Origin: Advenella kashmirensis WT001 | Lineage (GTDB): Bacteria > Pseudomonadota > Gammaproteobacteria > Burkholderiales > Burkholderiaceae_B | Direction: 5' to 3' | Assembly: GCF_000219915.2 (NCBI RefSeq) | Contig: NC_017964.1 | Location: forward strand, 372,001 to 436,000 | DNA: 64,000 nt | Shown here: piece by piece, positions 9,579 through 19,395 of the stretch | How the letters are laid out: each line of letters starts with the position of its first letter | How positions within the stretch are numbered: the stretch's first letter is position 1 | Position numbers and translations under genes: made by a program | Notes under the pieces: model-generated | Seen by the model: the letters and a program-made list of their open reading frames with translations, nothing else | Databases searched by the model: none | Told to the model about the DNA's origin: nothing

Positions 9579-10483
9579 CTGAAAACTATATTCCCGATAG
9601 CGTGGAAATGCCGCGCATGCCAACGGCGCCTGCGGTGACATTGCCCGATGGCAGTTGTGATACGCATTGCCATGTCTTTGGTCCCTATACCGATTTTCCC
9701 TTGCACCTGCGTTCGACCTACGCACCGCCGGATGCGCCCGCAGCGCGTTATCTGAACATGCTCGATTCCGTTGGCGTGCAACGTGGGGTGCTGGTTCAGC
9801 CGGCGCCTTACGGCACCGATGTATCGGCCATTATTGACGCGATTGCACGTCGGCCTGAGCAATTGCGAGGCATTGGCGTGGCGGCCCCGGGTACCGATGA
9901 ACAACAGTTGATGCAATGGCGCGCTGCCGGCATTTGCGGCCTGCGCTTTATTGAAGCGCGTGATCCGCAAGGCAATCTGTTTCCGGGAAGCGTGGGGTTT
10001 GACAGTATCGAGACGCTGGCGCCCGCCATGCGCGCAGCCGGCATGCACGTGCAGATGTGGGGCCCTTATGATCGTTACGAGCCATGGCTGGAGCGCGTGA
10101 CTGATCTGGGCCTGCCTGTGGTCATTGATCATATGGCCAGTGTTGTGCTGGCCCGGGGCGTGCAGGACCCGCTGTTCCAGCTAATCTGCAGGTTGCTGCG
10201 CGAGAAACGTTTGTGGATCAAGCTGTCGGTGTGTCGGGTTTCGACCCAGGCGCCCGACTACGCCGATGTGCGGCCTTTTCACGACGCCCTGCTTGAGGCC
10301 AATGTAAACCGCGTGCTATGGGGCTCAGACTGGCCGTATGTGCGGATGGGCGAGCGTGCTCCGGATGTGGGCCGACTGATTGACCTGGCTTGGGAGTGGT
10401 TCGGCAACGACGCGACTCGCCAGCAGGTATGGGTAAAAAACCCATCGGAACTCTATGCATTTGCTGAAGGAGCAGGAAAGTAA
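9575..10483 (+). CDS. Amidohydrolase family protein, 2-pyrone-4,6-dicarboxylate hydrolase-like
   Basis: TIM-barrel metal hydrolase of 302 residues. It has the N-terminal CDTHCHVFGP (H-x-H), RGVLVQPAPYGTD, a mid-protein PVVIDHMAS histidine and a late RVLWGSDWP aspartate. These are the hallmarks of the LigI branch that opens lactones such as 2-pyrone-4,6-dicarboxylate. I choose GTG 9575, in frame with GAGGA upstream and overlapping the previous stop, over an upstream ATG inside the preceding gene. It probably hydrolyses a lactone or cyclic ester in the island's pathway. Confidence 0.82.
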   Translation: MTENYIPDSVEMPRMPTAPAVTLPDGSCDTHCHVFGPYTDFPLHLRSTYAPPDAPAARYLNMLDSVGVQRGVLVQPAPYGTDVSAIIDAIARRPEQLRGIGVAAPGTDEQQLMQWRAAGICGLRFIEARDPQGNLFPGSVGFDSIETLAPAMRAAGMHVQMWGPYDRYEPWLERVTDLGLPVVIDHMASVVLARGVQDPLFQLICRLLREKRLWIKLSVCRVSTQAPDYADVRPFHDALLEANVNRVLWGSDWPYVRMGERAPDVGRLIDLAWEWFGNDATRQQVWVKNPSELYAFAEGAGK

Positions 10484-12850
10484 ATGGCGCTGGACAAGGA
10501 ACAAATTGACGCTTTCCGGGATAGTGCCCGGGATCTTCTGTCACGTACAAACCATGCCGAGCGCATTCGCGCGCGGGTATTACAGTCGCCCACGCTGGAC
10601 CTTGCGTTCTGGCAGCAAATGGCCGAAGCAGGCTGGCTGGCCGTGCTGGTTCCCGAGGAGCAGGGCGGGCTGGGTCTGGGGCTGGGTGAAATGAACGCCA
10701 TTGCCCAGGAACTGGGCGCTGCGTTACCGGCAGAACCCCTGGTTGCCGTTGCCGTGCAGAGCGTGACACTGCTCAATTTACTGGAGTCAGGCCCATTGCG
10801 TGATCGTCTGCTTGCTGGTATTGCAGATGGATCCCTGATCGTTGGCACCGCGTGGCAGCAGACCGCGGGTCAGACCGGCGCGTGTTCGGGTCCTGCCGTT
10901 GCGGTCGATGGCCACGGGCAGGCTGTGTCAGGGAGTTTTGTTAATGTGTCGCCTGCCACTGGCGCAAGCGGCTGGCTCAGCCTGGCACGCGTGCAGGATG
11001 ACGATGTCCTGTTGTGGATTGAAGCGGGCGCCGACGGCGTACAGATGAGCGATTTGCCGCGCGTCGATAGCGGCAGCCTTGGCACGTTGCAATTGCAGGC
11101 ATGCCATGTTGATGAGGCACAAGTGCTTGCGCGTGGGCCCCAGGTGCTGGCTGCAGTAGATAAAGCCAATGACTACGCCCGGATTGCGCTTTCGGCGCAA
11201 CTGCTGGGCTGTGCCCGGCGCGCCTTTGATACCACCCTGGAATACCTGAAGGTGCGGGTGCAATTTGGCAAGCCGATAGGGTCATTTCAGAGCCTGCAAC
11301 ATCGCATGGTAGACAGTTATATTCAATTGCAGATGCTCGAATTTGCCCTGTGGGAAATTACTGCAACGCCAGGGCAGGCGCCCGCTGCGCTGGCCATGCA
11401 GGCCAGCCGGCTCAAGGCCCGTGCGGAACAGGCTGCGGGTCAGGTTACCCGTCTGGCGGTGCAAATGCATGGCGGTATGGGGTATTCTGATGAGTCCGAT
11501 GTCGGGCTGATGCTTAAAAAAGCCATCGCGCTATCCAGTGAACTGGGTAACCGACGCGCCCACCTGAGGCGCTATCTGAAGACGCTGCAACAGCAGCCGA
11601 CTGACACTGCAGGTCACGCAGATGTGTCGGAAAAAACCTGGACATCGTTTCCTACCGACGGCGATTGGGACGCGATGCCTGAAGCCGAGTTCCGGCAGAT
11701 GCTGCGCGCTTTTTATCGGACCCACTATCCAGAGCATTTACGGCATCGCAGCCGCCGCCTGCACTGGCACGAGATCGGTGACTGGTACCGCAAGCTGGCG
11801 CGCCAGAAGTGGATCGCGCCTTCGTGGCCCAAGCAATACGGCGGCATGGCATTGTCTGCGGAAAAAATGATTGCCTATATCGAAGAGCAGGAGCGCTACG
11901 GCGTAGGACGCCCGCCCGATCAGGGGCTGGTCATGCTGGGCCCGATTCTGATTCGCTATGGTACGCCCGAGCAACAGCAAAAGTATCTGCCCGCCATCTT
12001 ATCGGGGGAGCATGTGTGGGCGCAGGGCTATTCAGAACCCAATGCCGGTTCCGATCTGGCATCGCTGCGTTGCGAAGCGGTGGCCGATGGCGACCATTTC
12101 GTGGTCAATGGCCAGAAAACCTGGTCGACGCTGGCCCAGGATGCCACGCATATGTTCATGCTGGTCCGTACGGACAAGGACGTCAAAAAGCAGGCTGGCA
12201 TCAGCTTTCTGATGGTGGATCTGAAAACGCCGGGCATTACGGTCAGGCCGATACGCACCATTGCGGGAGACGAAGAGTACTGCGAAATCTTCTTTGATGA
12301 TGTGAAAGTGCCTAAAGAGAATCTGGTGGGCGAACTCAATCAGGGATGGACAATTTCCAAGGCGCTGCTGGGCTTTGAGCGGCTGTTTAGCGGCAATCCC
12401 AAACATTCACAGAATACGCTGGCGATGATCGATAAGGTCATTGATGCTAACGGGTTGAGTGAGGATCCTGCCTTCATGGCCGAGTACGCCCAGTTGCACA
12501 TGGATATTGCCGATCTGTCTTCCGCCTATGCAGCGTTTTCCGATATTGTCCGGCGCAATGAACCGTTGCCGGCCAATGTGTCGCTACTGAAAATATGGGC
12601 AACAGAAACGCATGAGAAGGCATCGCTGCTGTTGCTGGACGCGGCGGGAGAGCAGGCGGGCACGGCCGGTGCGGCTGCATTCGTGATTACCGGCCAGGGA
12701 CAAGTTGCTGAGGCCGGCGAGCGGGTTGTGGCAGTGGATGATTTGCAGATGCCGCTATACAACGCGGCAGCAGCAAAAATATTCAGTGGCACCAACGAGA
12801 TCCAGCGCAACATCCTGGCCAAGGTGGTGCTGGCGTTGCCAGCATCATGA
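10484..12850 (+). CDS. Double-domain (tandem) acyl-CoA dehydrogenase, 788 residues
   Basis: Single uninterrupted frame carrying two acyl-CoA dehydrogenase modules. The N-terminal module (about 1-370) has YARIALSAQLLGCARRAFD, VRVQFGKPIGSFQSLQHRM and MHGGMGYSDES. The C-terminal module (about 385-788) has PEEQQKYLPAILSGEH-like text, WAQGYSEPNAGSDLASLRCE, GQKTWSTLA and KIFSGTNEIQRNI. Such modules are more often two adjacent genes. The linker (around TAGHADVSEKTW) is in frame, so this is a true fusion or a stable paired arrangement. It follows the amidohydrolase with no gap. It probably oxidises an acyl-CoA made by one of the local CoA-transferases. Confidence 0.88.
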   Translation: MALDKEQIDAFRDSARDLLSRTNHAERIRARVLQSPTLDLAFWQQMAEAGWLAVLVPEEQGGLGLGLGEMNAIAQELGAALPAEPLVAVAVQSVTLLNLLESGPLRDRLLAGIADGSLIVGTAWQQTAGQTGACSGPAVAVDGHGQAVSGSFVNVSPATGASGWLSLARVQDDDVLLWIEAGADGVQMSDLPRVDSGSLGTLQLQACHVDEAQVLARGPQVLAAVDKANDYARIALSAQLLGCARRAFDTTLEYLKVRVQFGKPIGSFQSLQHRMVDSYIQLQMLEFALWEITATPGQAPAALAMQASRLKARAEQAAGQVTRLAVQMHGGMGYSDESDVGLMLKKAIALSSELGNRRAHLRRYLKTLQQQPTDTAGHADVSEKTWTSFPTDGDWDAMPEAEFRQMLRAFYRTHYPEHLRHRSRRLHWHEIGDWYRKLARQKWIAPSWPKQYGGMALSAEKMIAYIEEQERYGVGRPPDQGLVMLGPILIRYGTPEQQQKYLPAILSGEHVWAQGYSEPNAGSDLASLRCEAVADGDHFVVNGQKTWSTLAQDATHMFMLVRTDKDVKKQAGISFLMVDLKTPGITVRPIRTIAGDEEYCEIFFDDVKVPKENLVGELNQGWTISKALLGFERLFSGNPKHSQNTLAMIDKVIDANGLSEDPAFMAEYAQLHMDIADLSSAYAAFSDIVRRNEPLPANVSLLKIWATETHEKASLLLLDAAGEQAGTAGAAAFVITGQGQVAEAGERVVAVDDLQMPLYNAAAAKIFSGTNEIQRNILAKVVLALPAS

Positions 12851-12985
12851 CCACGAGACTGACCGGCAGCGCGCGGGTCAAACCGTTGCCGTGCGTGCTG
12901 CTTTGAGCCGAAACAGGCTTGTGTACTTGGCATGAATGCGTAGGACGTCGCGGCGCCGGAGATGCCGAGAATACAACTGAAATTT

Positions 12986-13010
12986 GCCATTGAACAGCGC
13001 GTTCAATGGC
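12986..13010. promoter_or_regulatory. Perfect 9-bp inverted repeat upstream of CoA-transferase gene
   Basis: GCCATTGAA and TTCAATGGC flank a 7-base loop, 39 bp before the CoA-transferase start at 13050. No T-run follows, so it is more likely an operator or mRNA stem than a terminator. Confidence 0.45.
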
Positions 13011-13049
13011 GCATCTGACTATAGCAACTGAAATGAAATTGGAGTAGAC

Positions 13050-14273
13050 ATGGCACAAACGCTTTCGCATATCCGGGTGCTGGACCTGGGACGGGTATTT
13101 TCCGGACCGTGGACCGGTCAGATGCTGGCTGACCTGGGGGCAGACGTGATCAAAGTGGAGCGCCCCGGTCGTGGCGACGATGTCCGGCAGCAGGGCTACC
13201 GGGCCAGGGACGAAGCCGGCAACGAAACTGCCGAGACCTCGTCATTTCTGGCCATGAATCGGGGCAAGCGCTCCGTCACCGTCAATATGTCCAGTCAGGA
13301 AGGTCAGGACGTGATTCGCCAGCTGGTTAAACAGTGCGATGTGCTGATCGAGAACTTCAAGGCCGGCGATCTGGCTCGCTATGGTCTGGATTACGACTCG
13401 CTCAAAGCTATCAATCCACGGCTGGTGTATTGTTCCATTACCGGTTTCGGTCAATCCGGACCCTACAGTCATCGTCCGGGTTACGATCCGATTTTCCAAT
13501 CGATGAGCGGTCTGATGAGTCTGACCGGCAATCCCGCAGAAGAGCCCGGCGGCGGGCCGCAAAAAGTCGGCTACGCAGTGTCGGACCTGACGGCAGGCTT
13601 TTATGCCATTATCGGCATTCTTGCAGCGCTGAACCATCGCGATGCGGTTTCAGGAGAGGGTCAGTATATCGACATTGCCCTGTTCGATGCCCAGGTAGCA
13701 TCCATCGGGCATGTGGCCATGAATTATCTGGTGTCGGGCATTGTTCCCAAGCGGATGGGGACGGCCTCGCCCATTACCTGCCCGTATCAGGCCTTTGAAT
13801 GCAGCGATGGGCATCTGATGATTGCCGTTGGCAACGATTCCCAGTTTCGCCAGCTTGTACAGCTGCTGGGGTTACCGCAGCTGGCAGATGATCCCCGTTT
13901 TGTATTGAACCGCCTGCGTGCACAAAACCAGAAGGAACTCATTCCGATGCTGCAGGCGGTGATGATCAAGCAGCCGATCCGGTACTGGCAGGATCAACTG
14001 GACGCCATGAACGTGCCTTGCGGGCCCATTAATGATCTGAGCCAGGTATTTGAGGATCCACAATTGCAGCACCGCGATATGCTGATGCATATGCAGCATT
14101 CGACCGCGGGCCGTATTCCGCAAATTGCCAATCCGTTGAAGCTGTCTGCCACGCCGGTCAATTACCGACGCCCGCCACCGACCCTGAGCGAGCATACTGA
14201 CGAGGTGTTGAATGAGCTGCTGGGAATGGATCAGGCGGCTATTGCGGCCCTGCGTGAGAAGAACATCATTTGA
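13050..14273 (+). CDS. CaiB/BaiF family class III CoA-transferase
   Basis: Protein of 407 residues transferring CoA between carboxylic acids (no ATP). It has the typical start [54 protein letters not shown] and GQYIDIALFDAQVAS; the Asp in the last segment is the position of the covalent catalytic aspartate. The start ATG has TGGAG upstream. It is 200 bp downstream of the double acyl-CoA dehydrogenase. It is paralogous to the gene at 16331, suggesting two activation steps or two substrates in the island. Confidence 0.9.
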   Translation: MAQTLSHIRVLDLGRVFSGPWTGQMLADLGADVIKVERPGRGDDVRQQGYRARDEAGNETAETSSFLAMNRGKRSVTVNMSSQEGQDVIRQLVKQCDVLIENFKAGDLARYGLDYDSLKAINPRLVYCSITGFGQSGPYSHRPGYDPIFQSMSGLMSLTGNPAEEPGGGPQKVGYAVSDLTAGFYAIIGILAALNHRDAVSGEGQYIDIALFDAQVASIGHVAMNYLVSGIVPKRMGTASPITCPYQAFECSDGHLMIAVGNDSQFRQLVQLLGLPQLADDPRFVLNRLRAQNQKELIPMLQAVMIKQPIRYWQDQLDAMNVPCGPINDLSQVFEDPQLQHRDMLMHMQHSTAGRIPQIANPLKLSATPVNYRRPPPTLSEHTDEVLNELLGMDQAAIAALREKNII

Positions 14274-14422
14274 TGACGCGCCGCCCCGGTAACAGGGCGG
14301 TCACGCTGATGCACAACGTGGCCGGCAGTCCTGTCGTCGCTGCGCTTTAAGTGACGGCATTATTTCTGTCTTTACAAGCTCGGTGAATGCGCGTGTGCTG
14401 CGCCGTTGCGCGCGGCACGATT

Positions 14423-14881
14423 TTATTCATCATAAATAAGCAGCAGCATGGTGGCGACCAATGCGGGACGCGCTTCTCCCTCTATTTCAAAAGTATTTTC
14501 AAACGTGAATAGCGTGCCGCCATTTTTCGGTTGTGCATCGACCAGTGACTGCTGCAAGCGGACTTTGGAGCCCACCGGTACCGGGCTCACAAAACGCAGA
14601 TGATTCAGGCCATAGTTCAGTCCTTTGCCGCGATTTTCAATCTTGAAAATGTCCCGCGCCAGCAGGGGAATCAGCGAGAGAATAAAAAAACCATGCGCAA
14701 TGGTTTTGCCCTCGGGCATGTCCCGCTGCGCGCGGGTAATGTCAACATGCACCCAATGATCATCGCCGGTCAGGTGCGCATAGTGATCTATCTGGTCTTG
14801 CGTAACGGTAAACCACTGGCTTGTGCCCAGCGATTGTCCGCAATGGGATGCCAGTTCGGCAGGGGTTTTTACAAGCAACAT
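14423..14881 (-). CDS. MaoC family (R)-enoyl-CoA hydratase-like protein
   Basis: Hot-dog fold protein of 152 residues. HYAHLTGDDHWVHVD supplies the Asp/His hydratase motif, and GKTIAHGFFILSLIP and NYGLNHLRFVSPVPVG are family-typical. I choose ATG 14881 because AAGGA lies six bases upstream of it, while the ATG two codons earlier sits on top of the Shine-Dalgarno sequence. It lies downstream of the Bug-type binding protein gene on the same strand, separated by a strong terminator, so it probably has its own promoter. The likely reaction is hydration of an enoyl-CoA intermediate. Confidence 0.85.
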   Translation of the reverse strand: MLLVKTPAELASHCGQSLGTSQWFTVTQDQIDHYAHLTGDDHWVHVDITRAQRDMPEGKTIAHGFFILSLIPLLARDIFKIENRGKGLNYGLNHLRFVSPVPVGSKVRLQQSLVDAQPKNGGTLFTFENTFEIEGEARPALVATMLLLIYDE

Positions 14882-14934
14882 TCGCATTCCTTTGATCTGG
14901 TATGTCCGCGCAGCAGGGAGGCGGACGGAAAAAA

Positions 14935-14956
14935 GGGCCGCTGGCTAAAGCGGCCC
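14935..14956 (-). terminator. Rho-independent terminator after the Bug-type gene
   Basis: On the minus strand an 8-bp stem (GGGCCGCT/AGCGGCCC) with a 6-base loop is followed directly by TTTTTT. It lies 50 bp after the stop of the binding-protein gene at 15006. Confidence 0.85.
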
Positions 14957-15005
14957 GGCCGGGCAATCGGACCCGCTGGCCCTGTGCTGCCGCGGCTTGT
15001 GCTGT

Positions 15006-16036
15006 TTACTGCCCGATGGTGACGCCGGTTGTCTTGACAATGGTCTCCCATTTCTTGCGGTCGGCTTCTACAAACTCGCGGGCTTGCTCCAGCGACATGG
15101 AGACCGGCGGCAGATAGCCCTGTGCTTCCAGGCGCGACACCGTCTCCTGCTCTTTCAAAACTGCATTCATGGAGGTGTTCAGGCTGGCCAGTATGGCAGG
15201 ATCGGTCTTGGCAGGCGCAATCAGCAGGTTCCAGATCTCAATGCTCAGGTCAGGATAGCCGCTTTCGACCAGCGTCGGGACCTTGTCCATTTGCGGATAG
15301 CGCTGCGCACTGCTGACGGCAAGAAATTTAAGCTTGGGATTGCTCAATTGCGCCTTTGCGGCCGGTCCGGTCAGAATGCCGATAGGCACCTGACCGCCGA
15401 TCAGATCGCTGGTCAGCGGCGAATCGCCTTTGTACGGAATATGTACGATGTCGAGGTCGGCAATTTTTTTGAAGTACTCGAAGACCAGGTGACCGGGCGT
15501 GCCTGCGCCGGATGTGCCGTAAGACAGACTCCCCGGCTTGGATTTGGCCAGCGCCACCAACTCCTTGATATTGCTGACCGGCAGGTCCTTGTTGACGGCC
15601 ACCACAAGCGGAAGCGAGCCGATGTTGGCAATGGGAACCACGTCTTGGGGCTGATAAGGCACTTTCATGCCGATCAGACGGCCAATGATCGTGCCGCCTA
15701 CCGGACCCACGCCCAGATTATAGCCATCGGGCTGGGCGCGGACCACCGAGCAATGCCAATGGTGCCGGCAGCGCCAGCGCGGTTTTCCACGACCAGGGTC
15801 TGTTTCAACTGTTTGGACATGCCGTCGGCCAGAATACGTGCGGCAGTATCGCTGGAGCCGCCCGGTGGAAACGGTACGGTCACCTTGATCGGCTTGGACG
15901 GGTAGGCGTCATCGGCGGCCAGCGCCGGCATAGGCGACAGCAGCGTAGCGCAGAGCGTCAGCGCAACTGCCAGGGCGCCCTGAATGCGCAAACCTGCGCC
16001 AGGGGCAAGGGACGAAATAGGGGAAGACTGTCTCAT
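15006..16036 (-). CDS. Tripartite tricarboxylate transporter (Bug/TctC) substrate-binding protein (one frameshift)
   Basis: Periplasmic receptor for a small organic acid. The N-terminus has a signal peptide ending near LSPMPALAADDAYP, then the Bug-typical YPSKPIKVTVPFPPGGSSDT. The frame breaks near 15750 after AGAAGTIGIA, and one restored base leads into VVRAQPDGYNLGVGPVGG and the rest of the fold (SYGTSGAGTPGHLVFEYF). The corrected length is 343 residues. ATG 16036 is preferred because GAGGAAC precedes it; an earlier ATG lies five codons upstream. No TctA/TctB membrane subunits are nearby, which is common for Bug proteins. Adjacent CoA-transferases suggest it senses or imports the island's substrate. 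Confidence 0.88.
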
Positions 16037-16119
16037 TGAGTTCCTCATTGATAATGTGATGTGCCTGTTTGTTTTTCTATCTAAGGCTGTGGCGGGTATC
16101 GCAGCACTGGACACTGGAC

Positions 16120-16148
16120 ATGCTAGGGTATTCTGTTAGTAATGTCAA
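16120..16148 (-). promoter_or_regulatory. Sigma70-type promoter for the Bug-type gene
   Basis: Minus strand TTGACA, a 17-base spacer and TAGCAT lie about 85-110 bp upstream of the start at 16036. Confidence 0.6.
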
Positions 16149-16330
16149 TAGGTCGTATTATTGAACTATATAGGCTATAATTATGTCCTAATGGTGCGGC
16201 GCGACATCGTGTTCGGGCGTCAGCGTGTCGACGCATGCGGCGCAGACGATACGCCAGGATAACGAGTCATGGTTTGTTGGCGGTGCGCATGACCACCGAA
16301 GCGGGCATAACAGTTTAAGGAGATGGAAGG

Positions 16331-17559
16331 ATGAGTCAGAAAAGCGGACCATTGTCGCACGTACGGGTGCTGGACTTAAGTCGCATCATGGCTGCGCCAT
16401 GGGCAAGCCAGTTGCTGGCAGACATGGGAGCGACGGTCATCAAGGTGGAGCGCCCCGGGCAGGGGGACGATACGCGAGCATGGGGTCCGCCGTTTTTGCA
16501 GGACGGCGCGGGCAACAACACGGCCGAAGCCGGCTACTATCTGTCGGTCAATCGTGGCAAGGAATCCATCACCGTTGCCTGGATACGCCAGAAGGCCAGC
16601 AGATTGTGCGCGATCTGGCCAAAGACTGCGATATCGTTCTGGAGAACTTCAAAACAGGTGCGCTGGCCAAATATGGCCTGGATTATGCCAGTCTGAAACA
16701 AGTGAATCCGCGCCTGATCTATTGCTCAGTAACCGGTTTCGGTCAGGACGGTCCGCGTAAAAACGAAGCTGCCTACGACTTTCTGATTCAGGCCATGGGC
16801 GGCTTGATGAGTGTGACCGGCGAGCGGGACGATAAGCCCGGCGGCGGGCCGCAGAAAGTGGGCATTCCTATCGTAGACCTGATGACAGGCATGTATACCG
16901 CGGTGGCTGTGCTGGCCGCCCTGGCCAATCGCGAGCAGACAGGCGAAGGCGAGTATATAGACCTGGCCATGCTGGACGTCCAGACTGCCGTGTTGTCCAA
17001 TCAGGCCATGAATCATCTGCTGTCAGGCAAGACGCCCAAACGCGGTGGCAATGCGCATCCGAATATTCAGCCACAGGACGTCTATTCCTGCCAGGACGGG
17101 GAGGTCATTCTGGCTGTCGGCAACGACAGGCAATTTGTCAAATTATGCGAGGCATTGCAGCGGCCGGAGTTGGCCAGCGATGCGCGATTTAATGTCAATG
17201 CCCAGCGAGCGCGCAACGTTGCCGAACTGACAGCGCTGTTGCAGGAAGAATTCTCCCGCTGGCCGCGTGCCGAACTGGTTGCGGCCCTGAGTGCGGCCGG
17301 CGTGCCTTGTGGCCCGATCAATAGCATTGCCGAGGTATTCCAGGAGCCGCAAGTTCAGCACCGTCGCATGCTGCGCAGCGTGCCGCATCCTGCCGGTGTT
17401 GCGGTACCACAAGTCGTGTGCCCGATCAATTTTACCAATCGGCCGCTGCAGTTTGAGTCGCCGCCACCGCTGCTGGGCCAGCACACCGAAAAAATCTTGA
17501 CCGATCTTGGTTATGACGCCGCGCGGGTTCGCCAGTTGCGCGAGTCTGGTATTGTTTGA
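16331..17559 (+). CDS. CaiB/BaiF family class III CoA-transferase, second copy (one frameshift)
   Basis: Starts with [18 protein letters not shown], which matches the paralogue at 13050, and continues to NRGKESITV. The frame then shifts near 16577, and one extra base yields [27 protein letters not shown] and a complete protein of about 409 residues. Later motifs are [12 protein letters not shown] and [15 protein letters not shown] with the catalytic-Asp position. AAGGAGATGGAAGG precedes the ATG. It is divergent from the Bug-type gene and 17 bp upstream of the crotonase-like gene, so it probably heads a CoA-transferase-hydratase-regulator transcript. Confidence 0.88.
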
Positions 17560-17576
17560 AGCAAAGGAAAATCAAT

Positions 17577-18341
17577 ATGAACGAAATTCAGTTGGAAAAA
17601 CAGGGAAAAATTGCCATTGTCACGCTGGACTCGCCGCCCGTTAATGCCTTGACCCTGGCGCGTTATGAGGCCATTACACAGACGTTTGAAGCGATCAATG
17701 CAATGGACGATATCAATGTCGTCGTGTTTACCGCCAAGGGCACCAAAGCCTTTTGCGCCGGACTCGAACTCAAGGAGTTTCTGGCCGCAACGCCGCAGGA
17801 AGATCCCGCAAGGGCCAAAGTAGTGCGTGCCACTTTTTATGCCATCCGCCATTGTGTTGTTCCAGTCATTGCAGCGGTTAATGGACCGGCGCTAGGTGCC
17901 GGCAGTGTGTTGGCCAGCAGTAGCGATATTCGCATCGCGTCGGAAAAGGCAACCTTTTCCATGCCGGAAATCAATGTCGGGCGTTGTGGCGGTGGCGCGC
18001 ATACCGGTCGTCTGGTGCCGCAAGGCAGCTTGCGCTATATGGCCTTTACAGGCGAACAGATCAGCGCATGGGAAGCGCATCGCGTAGGTTTTGTAGAACG
18101 GGTGGTTGCACCACGGTTGCTGATGCCGACCGCGATGGATATGGCGCAGGTCATTGCATCCAAAAGCCGCATCGGCCTGGTGACCATGAAAGAGGCGTTG
18201 AACCGGATCGAAGCCATGCCGGTGGACGAAGGTTATGAACTTGAACAGCAGTACAGCACCAAACTCATGAACTCGGAAGATGCGCGTGAGGCTGTGCGCG
18301 CTGTCGTTGAAAAACGGGCGCCTGTGTTCAAGGGACGATAG
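17577..18341 (+). CDS. Enoyl-CoA hydratase/isomerase (crotonase) family protein
   Basis: Protein of 254 residues with the crotonase fold. The two oxyanion-hole segments are FCAGLELKEFL and NGPALGAGSVLAS, and MPEINVGRCGGGA carries the first catalytic-Glu position. The second hydratase Glu of classical crotonase falls in SLRYMAFTG and appears to be absent, so the enzyme could be an isomerase, hydrolase or decarboxylase. ATG 17577 is chosen for its AAAGGAAAA upstream. It probably acts on the CoA-ester made by the upstream CoA-transferase. Confidence 0.85.
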   Translation: MNEIQLEKQGKIAIVTLDSPPVNALTLARYEAITQTFEAINAMDDINVVVFTAKGTKAFCAGLELKEFLAATPQEDPARAKVVRATFYAIRHCVVPVIAAVNGPALGAGSVLASSSDIRIASEKATFSMPEINVGRCGGGAHTGRLVPQGSLRYMAFTGEQISAWEAHRVGFVERVVAPRLLMPTAMDMAQVIASKSRIGLVTMKEALNRIEAMPVDEGYELEQQYSTKLMNSEDAREAVRAVVEKRAPVFKGR

Positions 18342-18477
18342 TCTGATTGATGTGCCTTTGATGACATGGCCGGCTGCATGACTCGGTATAATGCAGTAGT
18401 TAATGGCAATGCCGCAGGAGAAAACGTGCTTATGCATGCGCTTTTCGACAGGCTGCGCCAACACAATGGACAGGAAG

Positions 18478-19233
18478 ATGACACAAGCGCAGACCAAAAA
18501 CAGTACCGCAGCAATTGACTTCAGCCGCAGCGCTGCCGCCCGCTATGTACAGCTGGCCAGCCTGTTTCGGCGCCGGGTCGAATCGGGGCAGTGGCCTGTC
18601 GGCTCGCAGATTCCCACCGTTGACGAATTGGCCGAGGAATGCAAGGTCGCCCGCGCAACGGTGCGGCAGGCCCTGGACTTGCTGGAAGCGGAAAAGCTGA
18701 TTGAGCGGTATCGTGCAAAAGGTACCTTTGTTACCGGCAAGCCGCAAGAACAGTTCTGGTGCGAAGTGGCTTCCAACTGGGATGGTCAGCTTATTGCGCC
18801 TGAAGGGGTGAGTATTGAAATTCTGTCAGCCCGGGACCGGCGCATGCCGTCCTCGGCCGACCTGTCGCTGGGTAAGCTGGCGCAAAGTTACCAGTACTGG
18901 CACCGCCGTCACTGGCGCAACGGGCGCCCCTACTACCTGGGCGAAGTCTTCATCGACGAGAAAGTATGCCGGCGCATTCCGGCCAAGGCATTTGAAACCA
19001 AAACGTCCATGCGTATTTTGCGTGACTTGCCAGGGCTGGACATTGTCGAGGCCCACCAGACATTGACGCTGGGGTCGGCTGATCCTGAACTGGCCGACCT
19101 GCTGCAATTGCCGCTGAACGCACCGGTCGCCCATGTGCACCGTAGCGCTGTTGATCAGAATGGCACCATTGTTTTTATTGGCGACGGTATTTATCGGGGC
19201 GATGTGGTCCGACTGGATATTCGCCTGAAATAG
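18478..19233 (+). CDS. GntR-family (HutC/UTRA type) transcriptional regulator
   Basis: DNA-binding wHTH (about residues 18-85, RYVQLASLFRRRVESGQWPV and VARATVRQALDLLEAEKLIE) followed by a UTRA ligand-binding domain (LDIVEAHQTLTLGSADPELA and APVAHVHRS). The length from 18478 is 251 residues. The start is uncertain: ATG 18466, 18436 and 18403 are in frame and no Shine-Dalgarno sequence is well spaced. It lies about 140 bp downstream of the crotonase-like gene and closes the island, so it is the probable local regulator, with an acid or CoA-ester as effector (inference). Confidence 0.87.
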   Translation: MTQAQTKNSTAAIDFSRSAAARYVQLASLFRRRVESGQWPVGSQIPTVDELAEECKVARATVRQALDLLEAEKLIERYRAKGTFVTGKPQEQFWCEVASNWDGQLIAPEGVSIEILSARDRRMPSSADLSLGKLAQSYQYWHRRHWRNGRPYYLGEVFIDEKVCRRIPAKAFETKTSMRILRDLPGLDIVEAHQTLTLGSADPELADLLQLPLNAPVAHVHRSAVDQNGTIVFIGDGIYRGDVVRLDIRLK

Positions 19234-19395
19234 ACACGGTTAGGAGCACCCAGCCGGTTGCGGCAACAGGGCAATAGGGCGATAGGGCAGCAGAACACCA
19301 TGGCAGCAAAGCGGTATGGCAGCTTGGTAACAGGCCGAACTAACGGCACAAGTTAACTGCCGGAACAGAGGCCTTGGCCAACAGGCACTGCGCTT

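Noticed and set aside
18426..18518. Short GTG frame with a well-spaced AGGAG upstream of the GntR gene
   Set aside because: It ends after 30 codons in another frame and has no similarity; at most a hint that the GntR 5' end may also be shifted.
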